Shown piece after piece: positions 53,305 to 61,296 of a DNA stretch of 64,000 nt. The stretch lies in the NCBI RefSeq assembly GCF_003590645.1, contig NZ_CP031834.1:4464501-4528500 (forward strand). Reading direction: 5' to 3'. Source of the DNA: Mesorhizobium sp. DCY119 (GTDB lineage Bacteria > Pseudomonadota > Alphaproteobacteria > Rhizobiales > Rhizobiaceae). Made by a program: the position numbers and the translations under genes. Within the stretch, counting starts at the first letter, position 1. Every line of letters begins with the position of its first letter. The notes beneath the pieces are model-generated. The model ran no database searches, had not been told where the DNA came from, and was given only the letters and a program-made list of their open reading frames with translations.

Positions 53305-53327
53305 ATTACGTTTACGCAAACGTCAAT
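53305..53327. promoter_or_regulatory. MerR/LiuR-type palindrome before nitronate monooxygenase gene
   Basis: The site contains TTACGTTTACG and AAACGTCAA halves. Its stretch ACGTTTACGCAAACGTCAAT is identical to the reverse complement of the site at 33,121-33,144. It ends 22 bases before the GTG start of the gene, so it overlaps the ribosome site or the promoter. Confidence 0.7.
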
Positions 53328-53349
53328 ATTTTAGCGAGAGGCTTGAGCA

Positions 53350-54303
53350 GTGGCGCTACCTGACATCTTGAAGAAAAACCTGCGTATCCCGGTCGTCGGG
53401 TCGCCGCTTTTCATCATTTCGCACCCGCCGCTGGTGCTGGCGCAGTGCAAGGCCGGTGTGGTCGGCTCATTCCCGGCGCTGAATGCGCGGCCCGAATCAC
53501 AGTTGGACGACTGGCTGGCCGAAATCACCGAGGACCTCGCAAGCTACGATGCAGCCAATCCCGGCCGGCCGTCGGCTCCCTTTGCGGTCAACCAGATCGT
53601 CCACAAGTCCAACACCCGCCTGCAGCACGATCTCGAGCTTTGCGTGAAGTACAAGGTGCCGATCGTCATCTCCTCGCTCGGCGCGGTGGAAGAGGTCAAT
53701 CAGGCGGTCCACTCCTATGGCGGCATCGTGTTGCACGACATCATCCATGATCGTCATGCGCGCAAGGCAATCGAAAAGGGCGCGGACGGGCTGATCGCGG
53801 TGGCGACGGGTGCCGGTGGCCATGCCGGCACGCTGTCGCCTTTCGCCCTGATCCAGGAAATCCGGCAATGGTTCAACGGGCCACTTCTGCTGGCAGGCGC
53901 AATCGCCAATGGTGGGGCGGTGCTTGCCGCGCAGGCGATGGGCGCCGATCTCGCTTACATCGGCTCGCCCTTCATCGCGACGACGGAAGCGCGCGCGACC
54001 GACTCCTACAAACAGATGATCGTGGAATCGAAGGCTGCCGACATCGTCTATTCGAACCTCTTTACCGGCATCCATGGCAACTACCTCAAAGGTTCCGTGC
54101 GCGCGGCCGGCATGGACCCGGACAATCTCGCCGTCTCCGACCCCTCGACGATGAATTTCGGCGGCGACAAGACCAAGGCGTGGAAGGATATCTGGGGCTG
54201 CGGCCAGGGGATCGGCGCGGTGGGTGAAGTAGGTCCTGTGTCCGCACTCGTTGACCGGCTGGCCGATGAATATGCAGCAGCGAAATTGCGTCTGGCTGCG
54301 TAG
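53350..54303 (+). CDS. Nitronate monooxygenase (2-nitropropane dioxygenase family)
   Basis: The 317-residue FMN enzyme has RIPVVGSPLFIISHPPLVLA, the flavin-binding GGVAIANGGAVLAAQAMGAD-like region (AIANGGAVLAAQAMGADL) and the catalytic His in ATGAGGHAGTLSPFA. It oxidises nitronates or related acids. It starts at GTG 53350. A palindrome shared with the beta-oxidation operon overlaps its upstream region, which suggests common control. Confidence 0.9.
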   Translation: MALPDILKKNLRIPVVGSPLFIISHPPLVLAQCKAGVVGSFPALNARPESQLDDWLAEITEDLASYDAANPGRPSAPFAVNQIVHKSNTRLQHDLELCVKYKVPIVISSLGAVEEVNQAVHSYGGIVLHDIIHDRHARKAIEKGADGLIAVATGAGGHAGTLSPFALIQEIRQWFNGPLLLAGAIANGGAVLAAQAMGADLAYIGSPFIATTEARATDSYKQMIVESKAADIVYSNLFTGIHGNYLKGSVRAAGMDPDNLAVSDPSTMNFGGDKTKAWKDIWGCGQGIGAVGEVGPVSALVDRLADEYAAAKLRLAA

Positions 54304-54495
54304 GCGCTCGGTGGCCCGGCGTATATGAAGTTCACAGACCGTGTTCGCCGACGAGGCGAGGCGCCCGACACGCCGGTTTGATCGGCGCACCACGCCGTGC
54401 AACGGTATTTGCAAATTACGCGATAGCGGCTTGAATTTGCCGCGCAATGCAGATATCACGCGCCCACTGTTTCGCGCGTCAGCGCGAAAAGGGTT

Positions 54496-54571
54496 GCCGC
54501 TTTAGCTCAGTTGGTAGAGCACATCATTCGTAATGATGGGGTCAGGTGTTCGAGCCACCTAAGCGGCACCA
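54496..54571 (+). tRNA. tRNA-Thr(CGT)
   Basis: The cloverleaf is complete: acceptor GCCGCTT/AAGCGGC, D-arm GCTCAGTTGGTAGAGC, anticodon stem CATCA-TTCGTAA-TGATG with anticodon CGT (reads ACG, Thr), T-arm AGGTG-TTCGAGC-CACCT, and an encoded 3' CCA. There is no intron and no phage integration next to it. Confidence 0.97.
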
Positions 54572-54628
54572 TTCCTCCGTCTCGCCGAAAACTTCTTGTT
54601 TGCACGCCGATCACCTGCCGTGATTGGC

Positions 54629-56218
54629 CTATCCGCCCATACCGCTGCGGGGCAGAAGGATATTTTCGAAGCGTGCGCGCAGGCGGTCGTCGATATTCTT
54701 GGAGACGTGCCGCGGGAATCGCTCGGCCAGTATCTTTTTCTTTTCAACGATCGCGCGCTGCAAAATGTCGGGCCTGCCCTTCTCGTTCCATTCCTTTGGA
54801 CTGAAGCGATCGCCGACGGCAGGATAGAAATATTCGGTCTGCATCAGCCTCAAGGTCTGCTCGTTGCCGAGATAATGGCCCGGCCCATTCATGCAGACCT
54901 CGGTGATCGTATCGATCGACAGCGCTTCGTCGGTGACCTCGATGCCGCGCACACAACGCTGGCAATGGCCGAGCATGTCGTTGTCGATGATCAGGCTTTC
55001 CAGGCAGAAACCCAGCAGCGAGGCGTGCATGCCGGCGGACTCATAGACCAGATTGAGGCCCGACAGCCCGGCCATGACATTGGTGATGCCTTTTTCATAG
55101 CCGGACTGGATATCGGGCAGCTTGGAATCGGCCATGCCGGCGGCCGAGCCGCCCGGCAGGTCGTAGAACTGCGCCATCTGCGCGCAGGCCGCCGTCAGCA
55201 GTGCCTGCTCGGCCGAACCGCCCGACATCGCACCGGTACGCAGATCCGAGACGAAAGGCCAGGTGCCGAAAATCGCGGGATGGCCGGGCTTCAGCGCGTT
55301 GACATAGACGAGACCGGCCAGCACTTCCGCCACGGCCTGAACCACGGCGCCGGCGATTGCCGCAGGGGCCGTAGCGCCAGCCTGACCGGCCGAGAGCAGC
55401 AGGATCGGAATGCCGCCCTCTACGCAAGCCTCAAGCACGCCGCAGGCGTCCTCGGCGAATTTCATCGGCGGCACGACGAAGCAATTCGAGTTGGAGACGA
55501 AGGGGCGGGCGCGGAAATTCTCTTCGCCGCCGGCAATCGCGTAGAGCATCTCCAATGCTGGCGCGACGTTCTCGCGCACGGTGAAGCTCGTTCCGACATG
55601 CTTGGACGTGCCCATGACGCAGGCGTAAAGCGTGTTGAAGTCCATATCAGCGGGATCTGGGATGTCGCGCGGCACCATCGGGCGCTGGAAGAAATGGATG
55701 TTGTCGAGCCCGTCAACGATGCGGGCTGCATCATAAATGTCCTGCAGCAGCGACTCGCGGTATTCGCGTTTTTCTACATCGACCAGATGAACCGCAGCGC
55801 CCGCCGTGCCGTAATGGACGCGCGTGCCCTGGATCAGCATGTCATGCCTGGGATCCTGGCCGTGCAGCGTAAAGTTGCGCGCGGCGGTCCTGACGGTCGA
55901 CATGACCAGTTCGCGGGGAAAGCGGATGCGGCCGTCGCCGTCGTAGCTTGCGCCGACGCGGGTCAGCGCTTCGATGCAGCTTGGAATTGCGTTGGCGAAA
56001 CCGACCGTTTCCAGAAGGGTCAGGACCGCCTCATGGATTCTTTCGAGATCGTTCTGGCCCAACGGCTTGTACCTGCCGCCTTCCAATCCGGGTCGAATGG
56101 GACGGACATCATCCGCCAAGGGGGCTGCGCGCATGGCGCGGCGGGCTTCCCGGCCGCCGGAGCGGCGGGAACGTTGGTCTGCTACCGTAAGGTCATGCTG
56201 TTCCAGGGCGGTCGACAT
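54629..56218 (-). CDS. MttB-family (trimethylamine/betaine-type) methyltransferase
   Basis: The 529-residue protein has the TIM-barrel MttB fold: HEAVLTLLETVGFANA at the start, TAGAAVHLVDVEKREY, and the Gly/Ala-rich core LLLSAGQAGATAPAAIAGA. It lacks an in-frame amber codon, so it is the non-pyrrolysine form that uses glycine betaine or a similar quaternary amine. No corrinoid-protein gene is nearby. GGAGG lies five bases before ATG 56218. The MocR gene lies directly upstream on the same strand. Confidence 0.85.
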   Translation of the reverse strand: MSTALEQHDLTVADQRSRRSGGREARRAMRAAPLADDVRPIRPGLEGGRYKPLGQNDLERIHEAVLTLLETVGFANAIPSCIEALTRVGASYDGDGRIRFPRELVMSTVRTAARNFTLHGQDPRHDMLIQGTRVHYGTAGAAVHLVDVEKREYRESLLQDIYDAARIVDGLDNIHFFQRPMVPRDIPDPADMDFNTLYACVMGTSKHVGTSFTVRENVAPALEMLYAIAGGEENFRARPFVSNSNCFVVPPMKFAEDACGVLEACVEGGIPILLLSAGQAGATAPAAIAGAVVQAVAEVLAGLVYVNALKPGHPAIFGTWPFVSDLRTGAMSGGSAEQALLTAACAQMAQFYDLPGGSAAGMADSKLPDIQSGYEKGITNVMAGLSGLNLVYESAGMHASLLGFCLESLIIDNDMLGHCQRCVRGIEVTDEALSIDTITEVCMNGPGHYLGNEQTLRLMQTEYFYPAVGDRFSPKEWNEKGRPDILQRAIVEKKKILAERFPRHVSKNIDDRLRARFENILLPRSGMGG

Positions 56219-56389
56219 CGAAACCTCCACCGTATTTGGAAGCATCCCCGCGCCGAATGTGCCTTCGGTCACGCTGCTTCGTTCCCCTTGATTGCAAGAC
56301 TATGCAGCGGCCAAACGGCGTGCGTATGGGCCACGGATTTCCGCCAGATGGGCCAGAGGCGCAGGCTTTGAATAAGCCGGAATCGGCAA

Positions 56390-56421
56390 ATCTCCGCGCG
56401 CCCATCTGGACGCGCGGAGAT
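56390..56421. terminator. Hairpin between mocR and mttB-type genes
   Basis: A perfect 11-bp stem ATCTCCGCGCG / CGCGCGGAGAT with a 10-base loop lies 36 bases after the MocR stop. On the minus strand only TTT follows, so it is at most a weak terminator or processing site. Confidence 0.45.
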
Positions 56422-56456
56422 GCTGTTTTAATAGGCAATATTGGCCGGTCGCCCGA

Positions 56457-57950
56457 TCACGCCGCTGCTGGCCGTCGCCCCGCAGCTGTCGCAAGCTCGC
56501 GGATGCCCGGCTCGATGTGCTGGAGCGCGATCGAGGAAATGCCGAGCCGCATGAAGCGGGAAGGCTTGTCGGCCTGGTCGAAGAAACGGTCGCCCGGCTC
56601 GATGATGACGCTGCGGGCAGCAGCGGCCTCGGAAAGTCCGCGCGAATCCGTGCCGCGCGGCCCTTCCAGCCACAGCGAGGTGCCGCCGGCAGAATCCGTC
56701 GAACGCCATTCGGGCAGGAAGGCCGAGATCGCCTGGACCAGACGCTTGCGCCTTTCGTCAAAGGCCGACGAAAGACGGCGCACCAGCGCCTCGTGATGGC
56801 CAAGCGACAGGAACAGCGCCACGGCCCGCTGGTTGTTTGCCGGCGGGTGGCGCAGCATGAAGCGGCGCAGTGCGCGCAATTCGGCAATCAGATCAGCAGA
56901 GGCGACAATGTAGCCGAGCCGCAGGCCGGGCGCCAAAGTCTTCGACATGGAGCCGACATAGATAACGCGGCCCGAGCGATCGATGCTCTTCAACGCCTGC
57001 TGCGGCGCTTCATCGAGCAACTGGCTGTCATAGCCGTCCTCGATGATGATCTGGTTGTGACGGCTGGCGCGCGCCAGAAGATCCTGCCGGCGCTCGGCGC
57101 TGAGCGGCACCATGGTCGGGCAGTGATGGCTCGGGGTGACAAAGACAAAGCCGGCATCGTTCGGGATAGACGAGGTGACGATGCCCGACTGGTCCACCGG
57201 CGTCGGATGGATGTTCGCACCGGCGAGCCTGAAGATCGAGCGCGCATCCGGATAGCCCGGATCTTCCATGGCAACCTTGCTGCCCTTGGTCATGAGAAGC
57301 GTCGCCAGCATATAGAGCGCGTGCTGCGCGCCGAGCGTGACGATGATCTCGTCCGGATTGGCAAAGATGCCGCGGCGGGGCAGCAAGCGCGCCTGGATCT
57401 GCTCGATCAGCAGCGGATCGTCGCGATCGACCATGTCGGCCGCCCAGTTGCGGATTTCGAGCACGGCCAGCGCCATGCGGTTGCATTCGCGCCATTCGGC
57501 GGTTGGAAACAGCGCCGGGTCGAACTGGCCATAGACGAAGGGGTAGGACGACTTGATCCAGTTTTCCTGCTTGGCCGGGCGCGGCATGTCGCTGGCTGCG
57601 ATCTGCCGGCGCGACTTCCAGTCGATCTCGTTGGCCTGATCGATGGACTTCTGCTGCGGCTTGGCCGGTGTAGCCAGCACTTCCGGATTGACGAAGTGGC
57701 CACGCCGCTCGCGCGCCACGAGAAAGCCCTGATCGACAAGCTGCTGGAAGGCCAGCACGACGGTGCCGCGCGCGACGCCAAGCTTTTCGGCCAGGATGCG
57801 GCAGGACGGCAACGGCATGGAAGCCGCGATCTGGCGGTCAAGAATGGCGGCGACGATAGCCTGGCGAATCTGGGCCTGAAGGGTCTGGCCCGACTCCGCC
57901 GAAATACGGAACAGCCCCGACCATATGGCCGAATCGTTTCTCTGTGGCAT
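56457..57950 (-). CDS. MocR/GntR-family PLP-dependent transcriptional regulator
   Basis: The 497-residue protein has an N-terminal GntR winged helix (AAILDRQIAASMPLPSCRIL, then KLGVARGTVVLAFQQLVDQG, residues 25-90) and an aminotransferase-like C-terminal domain, as in MocR regulators. The PLP Lys is in YVGSMSKTLAPGLR. It probably controls the MttB-family gene just downstream. TTGGACCA/TGGTCCAA half-sites lie in its promoter region. Confidence 0.9.
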   Translation of the reverse strand: MPQRNDSAIWSGLFRISAESGQTLQAQIRQAIVAAILDRQIAASMPLPSCRILAEKLGVARGTVVLAFQQLVDQGFLVARERRGHFVNPEVLATPAKPQQKSIDQANEIDWKSRRQIAASDMPRPAKQENWIKSSYPFVYGQFDPALFPTAEWRECNRMALAVLEIRNWAADMVDRDDPLLIEQIQARLLPRRGIFANPDEIIVTLGAQHALYMLATLLMTKGSKVAMEDPGYPDARSIFRLAGANIHPTPVDQSGIVTSSIPNDAGFVFVTPSHHCPTMVPLSAERRQDLLARASRHNQIIIEDGYDSQLLDEAPQQALKSIDRSGRVIYVGSMSKTLAPGLRLGYIVASADLIAELRALRRFMLRHPPANNQRAVALFLSLGHHEALVRRLSSAFDERRKRLVQAISAFLPEWRSTDSAGGTSLWLEGPRGTDSRGLSEAAAARSVIIEPGDRFFDQADKPSRFMRLGISSIALQHIEPGIRELATAAGRRPAAA

Positions 57951-57987
57951 GAGCGTTTCCTCGAACAGGCGCTATATTTTTCTCTTT

Positions 57988-58017
57988 TTGGACCAGTGGA
58001 GCGTATCTGTGGTCCAA
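57988..58017. promoter_or_regulatory. Inverted half-sites upstream of the MocR gene
   Basis: TTGGACCA at 57,988-57,995 and TGGTCCAA at 58,010-58,017 are perfect inverted halves 14 bases apart. They lie 38 to 67 bases upstream of the MocR start. Such GGACC/GGTCC half-sites are usual for MocR proteins, so autoregulation is likely. Confidence 0.65.
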
Positions 58018-58250
58018 CCGGTTGCGCCAATGAATTTTTCTAATCGTTATGATTTATGTCAATGATCTATCCCGTGACGGCCCGACTTCGCGCCAGCGTG
58101 GGCCACAAAAGTCAAATCGATTGAAATTTTCATCCACACGAGCGTCAAACTCTCTCCATGATCACAGTGGTCTGATAAGGTCCAAGGAGGCTCGCCAAGA
58201 CTCAGATGACGGCGTGCCCCCGGAACATTTGAAGTAACGAATTTTGGAGA

Positions 58251-59900
58251 ATGGCCGTGACCGACGCCCCCCTTCACTCCGCGCTGACGGCGCTTCGCGA
58301 CGATCAGGCCGACACGCCGAAGAATATGCGCGAGGCCTTCAAGGCCGACCCCCAGCGTTTCACCAAGTTCTCGCTGACCGACGGCGATCTCCTGTTCGAC
58401 TGGTCCAAATGTGCCGTCACCGCTGACACCATGACGTTGCTGGACAAGCTGGCGCACGCAGCCCGGTTGCCGGAGCGCCGCGACGGCATGTTCTCGGGCA
58501 AGAAGATCAATGTCACCGAAGGGCGCGCCGTGCTGCACACCGCACTGCGCGACGGTCCGGGCGACACAGTGCTGCTGGACGGCAAGGATGTTATGGGCGA
58601 CGTGCGGGCCGTGCTGGATGCGATGGCTGACTTTGCCGATGCCGTGCGATCCGGTGGGGCACCGGGTGCGACGGGCAAGAAGATCACCGACATCGTCAAT
58701 ATCGGCATCGGCGGTTCCGACCTCGGCCCGGCGATGGCGACGCTGGCGCTGGCGCCTTACCATGATGGGCCGCGCGCGCATTACGTCTCCAATGTCGACG
58801 GCGCGCATATACATGACACGCTGAAAGGTCTTGAGCCCGAGACGACGCTGTTCATCATCGCTTCCAAGACCTTCACCACCATCGAGACGATGACCAATGC
58901 CGAAACCGCCCGCAAATGGGTGGAAAAGGCGCTCGGCAAGGAGGCCGTGCCGAAGCACTTCGCCGCCGTCTCCACCGCGCTCGACAAGGTAGCGGCCTTC
59001 GGCATCGCGCCGGAGCGGGTGTTCGGCTTCTGGGATTGGGTCGGCGGACGTTATTCGCTGTGGTCGGCGATCGGCCTGCCGATCATGATCGCGGTTGGGC
59101 CGAAGAATTTCCGCGAGTTCCTCGCCGGCGCGCATGAGATGGACCAGCATTTCAAGAACACACCGCTGTTGCAGAACATCCCCGTGGTGATGGGGCTGAT
59201 CGGCTATTTCCACCGCGTCGTCTGCGGCTATCCGGCGCGCGCCGTCATCCCCTACGACCAGCGACTGTCGCGGCTGCCGGCCTATCTGCAGCAGCTCGAC
59301 ATGGAATCGAACGGCAAGCAGGTCACCGTCAACGGATTGCGCGTGACGACGCCGACTGGGCCGCTGGTGTGGGGCGAGCCGGGCACCAATGGCCAGCACG
59401 CCTTCTTCCAGCTTCTGCATCAGGGCACGGACATCATCCCGGTGGAATTCCTCGCGGCAGCCGAAGGCCATGAGCCGGAGCTTCGCCACCATCACGACCT
59501 GCTGCTTGCCAACTGCCTGGCGCAATCCGAAGCCCTGATGAAGGGCCGCACGCTGGAGGAAGCGCGCCGGCAGATGCTGACCAAGGGCATGCCGGTGGAG
59601 GAGGTCGACCGCGTTGCGCCGCACCGCGTGTTCCCGGGCAACCGGCCGTCGGTCACGCTGCTCTACCGCAAGCTCGACCCGCATATGCTGGGACGGCTGA
59701 TCGCACTTTACGAACATCGCGTTTTCGTGGAAGGGGTGCTCTACGGCATCAATTCCTTCGACCAGTGGGGCGTCGAACTCGGCAAGGAACTGGCGACTGG
59801 TCTTCTGCCTGTCGTGGAAGGAACGGAAGATGCCGCGCGCAACGACGCCTCGACCGCTGGTCTGGTGCGTCATATCCACCAGCTAAGGGCAGCGGGGTAG
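58251..59900 (+). CDS. pgi: Glucose-6-phosphate isomerase
   Basis: The 549-residue enzyme interconverts glucose-6-phosphate and fructose-6-phosphate. It has the signatures [31 protein letters not shown] and GVELGKELA (catalytic Glu and Lys/His are in the normal places by pattern). ATG 58251 is only one base behind GGAG, while GTG 58257 is seven behind, so the protein may start two codons later. A promoter and a 300-base gap separate it from MocR. Confidence 0.95.
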   Translation: MAVTDAPLHSALTALRDDQADTPKNMREAFKADPQRFTKFSLTDGDLLFDWSKCAVTADTMTLLDKLAHAARLPERRDGMFSGKKINVTEGRAVLHTALRDGPGDTVLLDGKDVMGDVRAVLDAMADFADAVRSGGAPGATGKKITDIVNIGIGGSDLGPAMATLALAPYHDGPRAHYVSNVDGAHIHDTLKGLEPETTLFIIASKTFTTIETMTNAETARKWVEKALGKEAVPKHFAAVSTALDKVAAFGIAPERVFGFWDWVGGRYSLWSAIGLPIMIAVGPKNFREFLAGAHEMDQHFKNTPLLQNIPVVMGLIGYFHRVVCGYPARAVIPYDQRLSRLPAYLQQLDMESNGKQVTVNGLRVTTPTGPLVWGEPGTNGQHAFFQLLHQGTDIIPVEFLAAAEGHEPELRHHHDLLLANCLAQSEALMKGRTLEEARRQMLTKGMPVEEVDRVAPHRVFPGNRPSVTLLYRKLDPHMLGRLIALYEHRVFVEGVLYGINSFDQWGVELGKELATGLLPVVEGTEDAARNDASTAGLVRHIHQLRAAG

Positions 59901-59905
59901 ACATC

Positions 59906-60613
59906 TTGAACGGCATCAAAGGCATCCTGTTCGACAAGGACGGGACACTGGTCGACTTCCAGGCGACATGGTTCGCCATCGGCGATCGCATGGCGCTTAA
60001 AGCGGCAGGCGGCGACCGCGCCAAGGCGGACGCTCTGATGGCCGAGGCCGGCTACGATTTCGAGCGGAAGTGTTTTAGGGCCGACTCGGTATTTGCTGCC
60101 GGCACCAATGCCGACATCGTGGCGCTATGGTATCCCGAAATCGGCGCCGAGGAACGCCAGGTGATGACGACCGGTTTCGATACCCTCACCGCGGAAGAGG
60201 GTGCTGCAGCCTCCGTACCGCTGCCCGGCAGCAAGGACGCGATCTCCAGCCTGCACGGCTCCGGCTTCCGGCTCGGCGTGGCAACCAATGACTCCACCGG
60301 CGGCGCAGAAAAGACTTTGCTGGCGCTCGGCGTGGCGCAAATGTTCGACGCCGCTTACGGTTACGACGCCGTCGCCAACCCCAAGCCCGCGCCCGACGCG
60401 ATCCATGCCTTCGCCGACCTGACCGGGCTGAAGCCTTCGGAAATCGCCATGGTCGGTGACAACCGCCACGACCTCGAAATGGCCAAGGCCGGCGGCGCCG
60501 GACTAGCCATCGGCGTGCTCAGCGGCACCGGAACGCGCGAGACGCTGGCACCGCTGGCGGATGTGATTCTGGATTCGATCGCCGATCTGCCGGGGTATCT
60601 GGCCTCGGCCTGA
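59906..60613 (+). CDS. HAD-family phosphatase (phosphoglycolate phosphatase-like)
   Basis: The 235-residue protein has the HAD motifs: FDKDGTLVDF (motif I, with Lys between the two Asp), the GVATNDS motif II region, a Lys in NPKPAPD, and MVGDNRHDLEMA (motif IV). It could hydrolyse phosphoglycolate or a sugar phosphate. There is no ATG; TTG 59906 is the first sensible start, with GGGG upstream, five bases after the pgi stop. An operon with pgi is likely. Confidence 0.8.
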   Translation: MNGIKGILFDKDGTLVDFQATWFAIGDRMALKAAGGDRAKADALMAEAGYDFERKCFRADSVFAAGTNADIVALWYPEIGAEERQVMTTGFDTLTAEEGAAASVPLPGSKDAISSLHGSGFRLGVATNDSTGGAEKTLLALGVAQMFDAAYGYDAVANPKPAPDAIHAFADLTGLKPSEIAMVGDNRHDLEMAKAGGAGLAIGVLSGTGTRETLAPLADVILDSIADLPGYLASA

Positions 60614-60715
60614 CCGTCAGAACCAATGACGTGACCCCACCTGCCGACATCACGATGGCAGCAGGCCGCGATTAATAGTGTTCGCACATTTTACAAACCA
60701 AAGGATGGCGCGACG

Positions 60716-61153
60716 ATGCGGAGCTTCGAGACAAAGTCTGTTCGCATGGAGCCGTTGCTTCTCGTGACGGTCCAGATGCCTGTCGAGGATGTAGACCGCG
60801 TCATGGAGCATGTGGTGAAGGCTGCGCCGCTGGTCATGGGCAAGTATGACAGCAATGCCTACCAGTCTGGTGCCGGTATTGAACGCTATCGCCCGCTTGA
60901 AGGCGCGGCGGCGGGCGCGGAAAGCGAACTGCGCAAACGACCTGACATAGTCGAGGTGAGCTTCGAACTGGCCGACGACCAGGCTCTTCTGGAACAGGTC
61001 GTAGAGCTGATTTTCCAGGTTCACAGCTATCAGGAGCCTGTGATCCGGGTGGCGAACATACTGGGCAGCAGGTCAAAGGGCCTTGACGACAAGGACAATC
61101 CGAATCGCTGGTGGAACACGACCGGAGACTGGAAGAAGACGTCGGGCCAATAA
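60716..61153 (+). CDS. Stand-alone NIF3-insertion-like (PII/CutA-like) domain protein
   Basis: The 145-residue protein matches the small ferredoxin-like domain inserted in NIF3/YqfO proteins: VMGKYDSNAYQSGAGIERYR, then PLEGA, an acidic region, then FELADDQALLEQVVEL and the HSYQEPVIRV end (HPYEEPA in NIF3). It lacks the metal-binding NIF3 halves, so it is a stand-alone version. The ATG at 60716 has AGGA 10 bases up; ATG 60746 is possible. The function is unknown; the fold is related to PII and CutA proteins. Confidence 0.7.
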   Translation: MRSFETKSVRMEPLLLVTVQMPVEDVDRVMEHVVKAAPLVMGKYDSNAYQSGAGIERYRPLEGAAAGAESELRKRPDIVEVSFELADDQALLEQVVELIFQVHSYQEPVIRVANILGSRSKGLDDKDNPNRWWNTTGDWKKTSGQ

Positions 61154-61248
61154 ACGGCGGCCTATGCCGCCGCTAATCGGCGCGTTTGAGACTACGCTGC
61201 CGTAACTGCTGCTCCAGCCCTCCGCTTAGGCTCCGGGCGTTCGTCACT

Positions 61249-61289
61249 CGAAAAGCCAAATCGTTGGCTTTTCGTTGGCCTTCGGCCAA
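61249..61289. terminator. Two hairpins between convergent genes
   Basis: CGAAAAGCCAA-ATCG-TTGGCTTTTCG and, right after it, TTGGCC-TTC-GGCCAA are perfect inverted repeats. They lie between the NIF3-like gene and the fadD stop, so they can stop transcripts from both sides. Confidence 0.65.
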
Positions 61290-61296
61290 ACGCTCC

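Noticed and set aside
54496-54571. tRNA-Thr as attachment site of an element
   Set aside because: No repeat of the tRNA 3' end or integrase gene is seen in the neighbourhood.
54629-56218. Considered as pyrrolysine-containing trimethylamine methyltransferase
   Set aside because: There is no in-frame amber codon, so it is the non-pyrrolysine form.
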